Source of the DNA: a virus | IMG/VR virus record: IMGVR_UViG_3300027985_000521 | Span: 1-44,411 of that record | Strand: one strand, 5' to 3' | Length of the DNA: 44,411 nucleotides | In this document: positions 32,564 to 40,033 of the stretch, piece after piece | Position numbering within the stretch: the stretch's first letter is position 1 | Layout: each line of letters begins with the position of its first letter | Translations under genes and position numbers: made by a program | Notes under the pieces: model-generated | Databases searched by the model: none | Told to the model about the DNA's origin: nothing | The model's input: the letters and a program-made list of their open reading frames with translations, nothing else

Positions 32564-33811
32564 ATGATGCCACCAGAAGTTCATGCGTCAATGAGTCCAT
32601 CAAGACTTCAAAGAATTATTGATTGTCCAGGAAGTTATACTTTTGCCCAGGAGTTTGAATCTGGGCAGACTTCTTATGCGGCTGAAGGTACTCTACTTCA
32701 TCTTGCTGTAGAACGAACACTACGTCCATTAATCAAAGACCAAAGTATGTTATCATTACCTGAGTTTAAAGAATTATTAAGCCAGCTCAAAGTAAAACCT
32801 GATATTGTATCGCCTATACTTGAAAAAGATCAGGTGAATGCCGCAGAAGATTGTATTGTATATCTTAGTAATATACTCGCCGAATACGGTGAAGATTGGT
32901 CTTATTCTATTTGGTCTGAGCTCGAAGTTACTATGGCTAAATATGATCCGAGGCTTTATGACGTGGCAGGAACTGCAGACATTGTAATTCTACTTCAATG
33001 TGACGCAGATAGTAGACTCATAGTAGCAGATTGGAAATTTGGTCAAGGAGTAGCTGTATATGCTGAGGAAAACGACCAGTTGAATGCTTATGCTTGTGGT
33101 GCCGCAGTTAATGTGAATACCCTACGTTCTTACAAGCGTATTGATATTCATGTTGTACAACCTAGGCTTGATAATTATGACACTGTTAGCTATGATCCAG
33201 ATGCTTTGCTTCTTTGGATGAACGAGCGCCTTTTGCCTTCAGTCGACCTAGCGTTATCTCAGCATCCTCCGTTTAACCCTGGTCATAAACAGTGCCGTTG
33301 GTGCCCTGCAAATGTCGGGTGTAAAGCTCGTCATGCTTTTGCTAATGAAGTGGCTGCAAAAGTATTTGCGGTGGCTGACGCTGGAATTGAAAAGGTAAGT
33401 ATTGAAGAACTTGCGGACTTGCTTGAGAAGTCACGAGATTTGACGACTTATATTAGTGATATCGGAATTTATTTAAAGCGTAAAATTGAAAATGGAATTC
33501 CGGTTCCGCGTTTCAAAATTATCGCCGGAAGAGCAAATCGAAAATGGGAAAGCGAGGAAAAAGCTGAAAAGTGGATGACTCTCAATGCCAATGTTTTTGG
33601 TTTGGATCTAGGCGATTTATATACTTCAAAGTTCATAAGTCCTGCTCAGGCTGAAAAACTGAACCGTCAAATGAAAACTAATAAAGCGTTTCAAGAGCTA
33701 ATTATTAAGCCTGAAGGTACTCCAACTTTGGTTCATGAGAGTGCTAAAGGCGTTGCGATTGACTACCGAACCGCAGAAGAGAAGTTTAAAGACGCCCTTG
33801 TGGAAGAATAG
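32564..33811 (+). CDS. DUF2800-family Fe-S nuclease (PD-(D/E)XK, RecB/Cas4-like)
   Basis: The 415-residue product starts at ATG 32564 (or 32567) behind AAGGAGA. It shows the DUF2800 layout: SPSRLQRIIDCPGSY (11-25), AAEGTLLHLAVE (39-50), GTADI with D139, VADWKFGQG with D156 and K158, and N170/QL..Y (Q172). Four cysteines, C21 plus C244-x2-C247-x5-C253, are spaced as in the iron-sulphur cluster of AddB/Cas4-type nucleases. It is expected to trim DNA ends during replication or recombination. In many phages DUF2800 is encoded just before DUF2815, polymerase, VRR-NUC and SNF2 genes, as here. Confidence 0.88.
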   Translation: MMPPEVHASMSPSRLQRIIDCPGSYTFAQEFESGQTSYAAEGTLLHLAVERTLRPLIKDQSMLSLPEFKELLSQLKVKPDIVSPILEKDQVNAAEDCIVYLSNILAEYGEDWSYSIWSELEVTMAKYDPRLYDVAGTADIVILLQCDADSRLIVADWKFGQGVAVYAEENDQLNAYACGAAVNVNTLRSYKRIDIHVVQPRLDNYDTVSYDPDALLLWMNERLLPSVDLALSQHPPFNPGHKQCRWCPANVGCKARHAFANEVAAKVFAVADAGIEKVSIEELADLLEKSRDLTTYISDIGIYLKRKIENGIPVPRFKIIAGRANRKWESEEKAEKWMTLNANVFGLDLGDLYTSKFISPAQAEKLNRQMKTNKAFQELIIKPEGTPTLVHESAKGVAIDYRTAEEKFKDALVEE

Positions 33812-33823
33812 CTTAAAGTTCCG

Positions 33824-33861
33824 AATTACTATACTGTAATTACGATTACAGTATAGTAATT
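33824..33861. other. 17-bp perfect hairpin
   Basis: AATTACTATACTGTAAT (33824-33840) pairs perfectly with ATTACAGTATAGTAATT (33845-33861) around a TACG loop. It starts 12 nt after the nuclease gene. No T-run follows on either side, so it is not an obvious terminator. It lies 22 bp upstream of a promoter and could be a regulator binding site, an mRNA-processing site or a cruciform. Confidence 0.8.
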
Positions 33862-33882
33862 GCATTAAATGGCAAATAAGTG

Positions 33883-33911
33883 TTTACTTTTATTTGAAAA
33901 TATATTATTAT
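33883..33911 (+). promoter_or_regulatory. Candidate sigma70 promoter for 33975 gene
   Basis: The -35 is TTTACT (33883-33888), followed after 17 bp by the -10 TATTAT (33906-33911). It has the same -35 and spacing as the promoter at 29007. A dyad operator lies directly downstream. Confidence 0.6.
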
Positions 33912-33913
33912 TT

Positions 33914-33938
33914 TGTATGTAAAGTGGTTTTACATACA
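33914..33938. promoter_or_regulatory. Dyad operator/hairpin overlapping the expected transcription start
   Basis: TGTATGTAAA (33914-33923) pairs perfectly with TTTACATACA (33929-33938) around a 5-nt loop. Placed at about +1 to +27 relative to the promoter at 33883, it is well sited for repression. Its TACATACA half-site also occurs in the tandem repeats at 25.45-25.57 kb. Confidence 0.55.
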
Positions 33939-33974
33939 TTATCAAGCTCAACCAACACCTAACAGGAGGATATT

Positions 33975-34562
33975 ATGAGCGACACTAATAAACCCAGTAA
34001 ACAAGACATCGTTGTATCAATGGTAAAAGAAGGGATTCATACCCGTGATGAAATTCGCGCAGCCGCTGCGTGTACAACTGGAGCCCTGGCCTCATATTTG
34101 ACAGCTCTTAGAAACGCTGCTAAATATTCTGGCGAACCAATTTGTCCAGTTGAAGTAGAAAAAGAAATTGATGGAAAAGCTGTTAAAGTTTTTTCTGTTG
34201 TTTCTTATGAAGAAGCAGAGTCAATGCGAGCTGAAAAGGCTACTAGTTCAAAGACTTCAACTCCAAAAGACCCAAACGCTCGCTATCTCGCGGCTAAAAA
34301 ACGCGTTGATCGCTGTGAAAAAGCGGCAAAATCTGCAGCGGACCGCGCTGAGAAAGGTAAGACTGAAGAGCTTGACCTCAGGGCTGAAAAAGCTCGTATC
34401 GAGCTGCGTCTTGCTGAGATTGAAATGGAAACCATTACCAAGTTTTTCGAGTCTGAAGGCCTTGAATTTCCTAAAGAACCTACTAGCCCTGAAATGCTAG
34501 AAGAGACTGAGCCTGAGGAAATGCCAGAAGACGAGGAAGTGTCTGAAGACGACTTGATGTAA
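33975..34562 (+). CDS. Hypothetical protein with HTH-like N-terminus and acidic tail
   Basis: The 195-residue product starts at ATG 33975 behind AGGAGG. Residues 8-50 (KQDIVVSMVKEGIHTRDEIRAA, then TTGALASYLTALRN) look like a winged helix. Residues 95-150 form a charged coiled coil (CEKAAKSAADRAEKGKTEELDLRAEKARIEL). The last 30 residues are strongly acidic and end EEVSEDDLM. Acidic tails of this kind occur on ssDNA-binding and other replication-associated phage proteins. It is monocistronic between a controlled promoter and a terminator, so it is probably made in quantity. Confidence 0.7.
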   Translation: MSDTNKPSKQDIVVSMVKEGIHTRDEIRAAAACTTGALASYLTALRNAAKYSGEPICPVEVEKEIDGKAVKVFSVVSYEEAESMRAEKATSSKTSTPKDPNARYLAAKKRVDRCEKAAKSAADRAEKGKTEELDLRAEKARIELRLAEIEMETITKFFESEGLEFPKEPTSPEMLEETEPEEMPEDEEVSEDDLM

Positions 34563-34580
34563 TATTCGTCAGATAATATT

Positions 34581-34616
34581 AAAGAGTGGCAGTTATGTCT
34601 GTCACTCTTTTTATTT
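34581..34616 (+). terminator. Rho-independent terminator
   Basis: AAAGAGTGGCAG (34581-34592) pairs with CTGTCACTCTTT (34599-34610), one G-U pair, around a 6-nt loop. It is followed by TTATTT. It lies just after the 33975 gene and isolates it from the nucleotide-metabolism operon. Confidence 0.9.
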
Positions 34617-34650
34617 GCATACTTTAATCATTTGTACGTATATACATATG
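34617..34650 (+). promoter_or_regulatory. Candidate promoter with GTATATAC motif
   Basis: TTGCAT at 34615-34620 and TATATA at 34639-34644 give an 18-bp spacing. The -10 overlaps the octamer GTATATAC (34638-34645), the core of the 23750 palindrome. It sits between a terminator and the NMAD1-thyX operon, so a promoter is needed here. The leader would be very short. Confidence 0.4.
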
Positions 34651-34658
34651 GAGGTTTC

Positions 34659-34991
34659 ATGGAAAAAAGAGAGTTCAACAAGCTTGCCAATGATATGCTT
34701 AAGTCAGCCAAAGACGTTCTTACAAATAAAGGGGACAGTTATATGGGGGCGTCTCAAGATAGGCTGATAGCATTTAAAGAGGCTGCGTTAATCAGTAAAT
34801 GCACTCCAGTTTCAGCTTTACATGGCATGGTGGTAAAGCATGATGTATCAGTACTTGAGGCCATTCGCCGCATGGAGGCTGATACTAATTATACTCCATC
34901 AGTTGAATGGGTTGAAGAGAAACTTGGTGACAGAATTAACTATAATATTCTTCTTGCGGCTCTTATAGAAGATAGGAGGCGCGGAGAATGA
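34659..34991 (+). CDS. NMAD1 (DUF1599)-like all-alpha protein
   Basis: I choose ATG 34659 behind GGAGG. The frame is open from a TTG at 34632 but that start has no ribosome binding site. The 110-residue product has the helical pattern K..SY....QDRL..FK.AALI....PVSALHGMVVKH, and then W.EEKLGDRINYNILL.ALIED. I recognise this as the NMAD1/DUF1599-like group of MazG-related phage proteins linked to nucleotide metabolism or modification. It overlaps thyX by 4 nt (ATGA), supporting a joint role in dNTP supply. A catalytic role is not demonstrated. Confidence 0.7.
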   Translation: MEKREFNKLANDMLKSAKDVLTNKGDSYMGASQDRLIAFKEAALISKCTPVSALHGMVVKHDVSVLEAIRRMEADTNYTPSVEWVEEKLGDRINYNILLAALIEDRRRGE

Positions 34992-35665
34992 AAACACAAA
35001 GCTACAGAGACACTCATATTTGGATGATTCAAAATACTCCATCTCCAAATAGACTTATTCAATGGGCCTGTGAAACGACTATGAGGCAAGTTGTCTCGGA
35101 AGACCTCGCGACCAGTGATAAGATACGGCGCCTGTTAGAATACTTAGTTAAAGCTGAGCATACTAGTGTTCTTGAACACGTAGTATATACATTTAAGATT
35201 TCTGGCGTTTCGCGGTCATTTCTTGCACAAATAACTCGACACCGTATGGGCAGTTTCACAAGCTCTAGCCAGCACTATCAGGATTATCGGGACTATCCTA
35301 TGGTAGTGCATCCTGACTATATTGATGAGTTTAGCAAAACTGACCACAACTTAGCGAGTATTGTCGATGCCTATGTAACCTTGATAGACAGGGGTGTGCC
35401 AAATTATGAGGCTCGTCAGATTCTGCCAAACGCATGCGCCGTGAATTTAATCTGGACGGTAAATGCTAGAGCTTTACTCAATTTTATGCGGCTCAGAATG
35501 TGTAACCGAAATACCGCAGAAATAAAAATATTCGCGCAGAATATAAAAGCTCTTGTTGCACTTCATTGGCCTGAGTTTAGCGATTTGTTAGTGGCACCTT
35601 GCGTATCAGGAGCGTGTAATCAAGGAAAAATGCAGTGTGAAGAGAAATGCTGGAAACACATTTGA
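34988..35665 (+). CDS. thyX: FAD-dependent thymidylate synthase
   Basis: The 225-residue product starts at ATG 34988, overlapping the previous stop. The ThyX signature RHRMGSFTSSSQHY is at residues 84-97, preceded by EHTSVLEH (57-64), both part of the dUMP/FAD site. The C-terminal half has NARALLNFMRLRMCNRNTAE, also typical. Length matches the family. It converts dUMP to dTMP with methylene-tetrahydrofolate and reduced flavin. It is followed 9 nt later by a dUTPase-like gene that would supply dUMP. Confidence 0.93.
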   Translation: MKTQSYRDTHIWMIQNTPSPNRLIQWACETTMRQVVSEDLATSDKIRRLLEYLVKAEHTSVLEHVVYTFKISGVSRSFLAQITRHRMGSFTSSSQHYQDYRDYPMVVHPDYIDEFSKTDHNLASIVDAYVTLIDRGVPNYEARQILPNACAVNLIWTVNARALLNFMRLRMCNRNTAEIKIFAQNIKALVALHWPEFSDLLVAPCVSGACNQGKMQCEEKCWKHI

Positions 35666-35673
35666 GGTAAACT

Positions 35674-36033
35674 ATGATTGAATTTTGGTCTGAAATGGAT
35701 TTATTTTTGCGAGAGCGAGGTATAGAGACTGGCTATATGACTGATGCCGAGCGTATTACATATCTACGTGACCACACAACTGGGCTATTCATGGAAGTAG
35801 CTGAGCTCATGGATAGTTTTAACTGGAAACCTTGGCGTGATGGTGAGGATATTGACGTCAATAACCTTACAAGGGAAGTTATAGATTGTCTTTTCTTTCT
35901 ACATCACATTTGCGATGCTGCGGGCGTATCTAGAGGGGACCTGCGAAGTGCCTTCAGCGCAATACTTGAAAACAACCGTAAAAGGTATGTTGATAAGAAT
36001 TTTAGCGAGGAGGATAAAGTTCTTAACTTATAG
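35674..36033 (+). CDS. MazG-superfamily dUTPase-like pyrophosphatase
   Basis: The 119-residue product starts at ATG 35674. It has the all-alpha NTP-pyrophosphatase signature: E41-V-A-E44-L-M-D in the first metal-binding helix, N50-W-K-P-W after it, and E68..D71 in REVIDCLFFLHHI. The W-K-P-W segment favours the dimeric dUTPase branch. It would hydrolyse dUTP to dUMP for ThyX, limiting uracil in phage DNA. A dCTP/other dNTP specificity cannot be excluded. Confidence 0.8.
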   Translation: MIEFWSEMDLFLRERGIETGYMTDAERITYLRDHTTGLFMEVAELMDSFNWKPWRDGEDIDVNNLTREVIDCLFFLHHICDAAGVSRGDLRSAFSAILENNRKRYVDKNFSEEDKVLNL

Positions 36034-36077
36034 ACCAATAAACCAAAACAATAAAACTGAAGTAGGAGAAACACAAA

Positions 36078-36605
36078 ATGATTATTAAGAATGTTAGAGT
36101 AGACTGGCTTTTCGTTTTTGAACCAAATAAAGATGATAAATATAGCGCTTGTATTATCATCCCAAAGAATCATCCTCAGCTTGCTGAAATTACTGCGGCC
36201 ATTGATAAAGCCAAAGCTCTCGGCATTAGCAAAGGTACTTTTACAGACGCGCACACCAAATCCGCGACTTTTAAAGAGTGCCTGCGTGATGGCGATGAAG
36301 AGATTGAAACTGAAGAACGGCCGAAGCACTATGCTGATAGCAAATTCTTCAACGCCAATAACAAATCTAAACCCGGTGTCGTTGGTCCAGACCTTTCTCC
36401 ATTTGTCGATAAAGACCAGCTGTATAGTGGTTGCTACTGCAATGTTGATATCGGTTTCTTTCCTTACAATCATCCTAAAGGCGGTAAGGGTGTTGGTGCG
36501 GGCTTGAATAATATAATGCTTGTAAGAGAAGGAGAAAGACTCGATGACAGACAATCAGCAGATGAGGCCTTCGCAGGACTTGAAGTCTCAGAAGACTTGC
36601 AATAA
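36078..36605 (+). CDS. DUF2815-family ssDNA-binding protein
   Basis: The 175-residue product starts at ATG 36078 behind AGGAGA. The pattern is VRVDWLFVFEPN..DKYSACIIIPK, L.DGDEE, FFNANNKSKPGVV, LYSGCY.NV.IGFFPYN..GGKGVGAGLNNIM...GE.L. It fits the DUF2815 family of OB-fold ssDNA-binding proteins that accompany phage family A polymerases. It has an acidic C-terminal end. It should coat ssDNA at the fork. A further gene starts inside its 3' end. Confidence 0.85.
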   Translation: MIIKNVRVDWLFVFEPNKDDKYSACIIIPKNHPQLAEITAAIDKAKALGISKGTFTDAHTKSATFKECLRDGDEEIETEERPKHYADSKFFNANNKSKPGVVGPDLSPFVDKDQLYSGCYCNVDIGFFPYNHPKGGKGVGAGLNNIMLVREGERLDDRQSADEAFAGLEVSEDLQ

Positions 36606-36732
36606 GTCTACTAAACAAGCTCTCCATATTAAGTGTCACTTATTGTGGCAGCTAACAAGAAGAGGAGAGGTGCCTGAAGAAGTAGTTAACATTGTAATGT
36701 CTGAGTCTATTCTAGCATTAGGCATGCATTAA
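36544..36732 (+). CDS. Small overlapping gene between ssDNA-binding protein and polymerase
   Basis: The 62-residue frame starts at ATG 36544 inside the 3' end of the DUF2815 gene, 9 nt after AAGGAG, and extends 127 bp beyond it. It fills an otherwise empty 160-bp gap. The product is basic, with a helical C-terminal part (LLWQLTRRGEVPEEVVNIVMSESILALGM). No family recognised. Similar 3' overlaps occur at 29726, 38953 and 41618, so the arrangement is in keeping with this genome. Confidence 0.55.
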   Translation: MTDNQQMRPSQDLKSQKTCNKSTKQALHIKCHLLWQLTRRGEVPEEVVNIVMSESILALGMH

Positions 36733-36765
36733 CTTTATTGGCTGGGTGGGTGGGATTGGAGGATT

Positions 36766-38703
36766 ATGACAAAGATAATCATAGACTTTGAAACATATAG
36801 CCCTGAGTCTTTAATAGACTCAGGGTCAGTTAAATATATCATGCATCCAGAAGCAGATATAGTTTGTATGGCATACAAAGTAGAAGACGGCCCAGTTAGA
36901 GTGTGGGTCCCAGGTATGACTATACCAGAAATACTATTTAATCCTGAAAGCATACTATACGCGCACAACGCGTTATTTGATTTTTTAGCCTTTAGCGTTC
37001 TAGGGTATAAATACAATTTTGAAAGCATGCCCTTGGAGCGTTGGGTAGACACGATGGCTCTTGCTAACAGATATACGCTTCCTAGCGGGTTAGACCAAAT
37101 AGGAAACATTTTGGACGTCGAAGTTAAAAAAGATAAACGTGGTAAAATTCTTATTAAGAAAATATGTGTCCCGACTAAAGATGGACAGCGGCCAATTAGA
37201 GGTATACACTATTCAGAAGCAGATTATCAAGACTTTCTTAAATATTGCGCTGATGACGTCGAATCAACATATCATGTAGTCAACAGCCTACCTAGTAATA
37301 AATTGACACCATGCGGGCAGTCACTCTGGGTGCTTACGCAAAAAATGAATCTTAATGGGCTGCCTGTCGACATTGATAGTGCTCGTAAGATTCTCGACTA
37401 TATTTCAGGATACTCTGACGAGATGACTCGGCGCGTGCCAGAAATAACCGGATACACGGTAAACAAAGTTACTCAAACGGCTAAGATGCTGGAATGGCTC
37501 AACTCTCATGGCTGCAGTATGCCTAACATGCAAGCTGGCACTGTAGAGAAAGAACTTAAGCGAGACGACTTGCCTAAAGATACTAAAGAACTACTCCAAC
37601 TTAGGGTTTCTTTAGGTAAGTCATCTACTGCTAAGTATAGCAAACTTATCGATATGGAGTATAACGGAAGAGTATACAATAATTTGCAATACCATGTAGC
37701 CTCTACTGGCCGGTGGGGAGGTCGCGGTTTTCAAATGCATAACCTTCCTAGAGCTAAAGTTAAAAATCCTGAAGAGCTTATAGAGGCTTTCAATAACTTT
37801 GAACCGATTGAAGACCCAGTTAATGTGGCAAAGGCTTTGATTAGGCCAATGATCTATTCAGGCCCTAATAGAAGTTTATTGGTGTCAGACTATAAGTCTA
37901 TTGAAAATAGATTGTTGGCTTTTGTAGCAAACGACCAAAAGACCCTTCAAGCTTTTCGAGATGATGAAGATCAGTACAAAGCCATGGCGGCTTATTTATT
38001 TCAAATACCAATATCTGAAGTAAATGACTTTCAGCGGCAGATAGGCAAAGTAATTATTCTTGGTTGCGGATACGGAATGGGGGCGGAGAGGTTTAAAGAA
38101 ACCGCGGCGGCTTGGGGAATTATGTTAACTTTGGCAGAATCACAAGCTGCTGTAGACGCCTACAGAGAAATGTATCACCTAGTTAAGAAACTTTGGTACG
38201 CTCTCAAAAACGCGTGTGTCAAAGCCATAGCTAATCCGGGACGAGCTTATAAAACAAATGAGTGCATTTTTCAAGTGGTACGAGATAGAGTTGGAAGGGA
38301 CTGGCTAATGCTCACTTTGCCGTCAGGGCGTAATTTATTCTACATGGACCCATACCTCGAAGACGGAGAATACGGTGTGGCTCCCGGTCATTGGGGGGTT
38401 AATCCATATTCTAAAAAGTGGAGTGAAATGCGGTTGATACCTGGTAGGATAACTGAGAATATTATCCAAGGTTTGGCCTATGATATTATGGGTAATGGCC
38501 TATTAGAAGTCGATAAGCACATGCCTGAAGTTAACCTCATTGGTACGGTTCATGATGAGGGCATTGGAGAGATTGATGATGAAAACATACGGCCAGATAC
38601 ATTAGATACGTTTAATAAACTTCTATGCAGTATTCCAGAATGGGCTGAAGGACTGCCTCTAGAAGCAGAGGGCTATATTGCCAAGAGGTATAGAAAAGGA
38701 TGA
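36766..38703 (+). CDS. Family A DNA polymerase with 3'-5' exonuclease
   Basis: The 645-residue product starts at ATG 36766 behind GGAGG. Exonuclease motifs: I in IIIDFETYS (D7, E9), II in YAHNALFDF (D72), III Y160-x3-D164. Polymerase motifs: A in VSDYKSIENR (D375, E380), B in RQIGKVIILGCGYG (R424, K428, Y436, G437), C in VHDE (596-598). All expected catalytic residues are visible, so replication with proofreading is expected. There is no 5' nuclease domain. It works with the primase-helicase (26500), the ssDNA-binding protein and the ligase. The residue after K428-x7 is a Tyr context typical of T7-like enzymes. Confidence 0.94.
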   Translation: MTKIIIDFETYSPESLIDSGSVKYIMHPEADIVCMAYKVEDGPVRVWVPGMTIPEILFNPESILYAHNALFDFLAFSVLGYKYNFESMPLERWVDTMALANRYTLPSGLDQIGNILDVEVKKDKRGKILIKKICVPTKDGQRPIRGIHYSEADYQDFLKYCADDVESTYHVVNSLPSNKLTPCGQSLWVLTQKMNLNGLPVDIDSARKILDYISGYSDEMTRRVPEITGYTVNKVTQTAKMLEWLNSHGCSMPNMQAGTVEKELKRDDLPKDTKELLQLRVSLGKSSTAKYSKLIDMEYNGRVYNNLQYHVASTGRWGGRGFQMHNLPRAKVKNPEELIEAFNNFEPIEDPVNVAKALIRPMIYSGPNRSLLVSDYKSIENRLLAFVANDQKTLQAFRDDEDQYKAMAAYLFQIPISEVNDFQRQIGKVIILGCGYGMGAERFKETAAAWGIMLTLAESQAAVDAYREMYHLVKKLWYALKNACVKAIANPGRAYKTNECIFQVVRDRVGRDWLMLTLPSGRNLFYMDPYLEDGEYGVAPGHWGVNPYSKKWSEMRLIPGRITENIIQGLAYDIMGNGLLEVDKHMPEVNLIGTVHDEGIGEIDDENIRPDTLDTFNKLLCSIPEWAEGLPLEAEGYIAKRYRKG

Positions 38704-38978
38704 TAACAGAGCTATTAGATAACGTGGCGTTATCGCCCGTGGAGTACAAGTCCTATGAAAATGCCATGATAGATCTGCATCTACTTGGCCGCGCATTAAG
38801 AGCTTGTACATTACCCGCTCAAGTAATACCCTATTTATTCGTGGAATTAACTGGGCGTAAACGTTCAAGCGTCATAGTTAGGATTTATGGTAGATACAGA
38901 AAATTATTACCAAATCAAGACTTAGACGCATTATTTGTGTGGGCTGACAATTATGGGAAAAGCAGAAAGGCAAATTGA
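38700..38978 (+). CDS. Small hypothetical protein after polymerase
   Basis: The 92-residue product starts at ATG 38700, overlapping the polymerase stop (ATGA). It is helical, with a basic centre (ELTGRKRSSVIVRIYGRYRKLL) that looks like an HTH-type recognition region. It overlaps the nuclease gene by 26 nt. A DNA-binding role in replication is plausible from charge and context, but no family is recognised. Confidence 0.65.
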   Translation: MITELLDNVALSPVEYKSYENAMIDLHLLGRALRACTLPAQVIPYLFVELTGRKRSSVIVRIYGRYRKLLPNQDLDALFVWADNYGKSRKAN

Positions 38979-39258
38979 AAACTACCTTGATTTAGAGGTT
39001 CGTAAGTTAAATGGTTTTACTCGTAAAATAGTATGTCAAAGCCATAAAGGAATGCCAGACCGCTTAGTTGTTCTTCCTATGTATATGTGCTTAGTAGAAG
39101 CGAAAACAGAAGTAGGAACACTAAGTAGCGCACAAAAACGCGAAATAGAGCGCCTGTATAAGCGCATACCGCACGTTTATGTAGTTAATAGTGTTAAAGG
39201 CGTAGATCAGTTAATTAACTCATATAAAGCATATATGGAGGACCTAAATGAAATTTGA
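38953..39258 (+). CDS. VRR-NUC domain nuclease
   Basis: I choose ATG 38953. The frame is open from a TTG at 38935. The 101-residue product has the stand-alone VRR-NUC core: N-terminal E..IENYLDLEV, GMPDR (33-37, D36), LVEAK (E49, K51), and Q61 in SSAQKREIERL. These residues form the PD-(D/E)XK active site. Stand-alone VRR-NUC proteins in phages are structure-specific (Holliday junction-like) nucleases. It sits between polymerase and ligase in a replication/recombination set. Confidence 0.85.
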   Translation: MGKAERQIENYLDLEVRKLNGFTRKIVCQSHKGMPDRLVVLPMYMCLVEAKTEVGTLSSAQKREIERLYKRIPHVYVVNSVKGVDQLINSYKAYMEDLNEI

Positions 39259-40033
39259 ACACAGAGTAATGAACTGTCATGATTTCGATGCGACAAAATT
39301 TCACAATAATGGCTGTGTCGGTATTAAGTATGACGGCGTAAGAGGCTTCTATTATCCCGGAGAATCTCATCTATGGTCGCGAGATTTTAAACCACTATAC
39401 GGTTTCGACCATATAATTCAAGACTTGAAAGACTCTAAAGTTTCGTACCCCGTAGACATGGAATTGTACATTGAAGGTATGGAGTTTAATAAGCTGTCAG
39501 GTCGAATCAGGGACTACAATAATACTCCCGAAGCTGTAGGAAAAATTATAGATATAGTGGCTCCTGGAAATCTTCCTACGCGATTTAAACACAGACCAAA
39601 TGATACTCCACATATCCAACAGATTCCCCACTATCGAATTACTGATATCCGTAAATTACATTATTGGTATAAAGTATGGCTTAGCCAAGGCTTAGAAGGA
39701 GTTGTTTGGAAAGATATAGAGGTCCCCTATACAAACACCAAGTCATGGGGCTGGCTGCGTAAAGTGCCTATACAGTCTATTGACGCTAAGTGTATTGGAG
39801 TCTATGAAGGTAAAGGTAAAATGGCAGGAATTGCCGGGGGCATCTTTGTAGAATATAACGGTTTACAGTTTAAAGTCGGCACGATGAAGGGGTTGACTTA
39901 CGAAGACAGGTATGACATATTCATAAATCAGGATGCGTATATTGGTTTAACCTGTATAGTTGAGTTTAAAAATCTGCAGCCGTCAGGTAAGCCTCGCCAA
40001 CCTAGATTTAAAGGATGGCGATATGATAAGTAA
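39248..40033 (+). CDS. ATP-dependent DNA ligase
   Basis: The 261-residue product starts at ATG 39248, overlapping the nuclease gene by 11 nt, behind GGAGG. Nucleotidyltransferase motifs: I K27-Y-D-G-V-R32 (adenylated lysine), III-like DMELYI (E72), IV EGVVWKD (150-156), V WGWLRKVP (K172). An OB-fold follows (FVEYNGLQFKVGT, then TCIVEFKN). It is a minimal ligase, close in size to other small viral ligases. It seals nicks between lagging-strand fragments. Confidence 0.9.
   Translation: MKFEHRVMNCHDFDATKFHNNGCVGIKYDGVRGFYYPGESHLWSRDFKPLYGFDHIIQDLKDSKVSYPVDMELYIEGMEFNKLSGRIRDYNNTPEAVGKIIDIVAPGNLPTRFKHRPNDTPHIQQIPHYRITDIRKLHYWYKVWLSQGLEGVVWKDIEVPYTNTKSWGWLRKVPIQSIDAKCIGVYEGKGKMAGIAGGIFVEYNGLQFKVGTMKGLTYEDRYDIFINQDAYIGLTCIVEFKNLQPSGKPRQPRFKGWRYDK

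Noticed and set aside
33824-33861. 17-bp hairpin as a terminator of the DUF2800 gene
   Set aside because: There is no U-tract on either side, so it is reported as a hairpin of unknown role.
35904-36554. 216-codon minus-strand frame opposite the dUTPase-like and DUF2815 genes
   Set aside because: Both plus-strand genes are well recognised. The antisense frame has no ribosome binding site and matches nothing, so it is a shadow.
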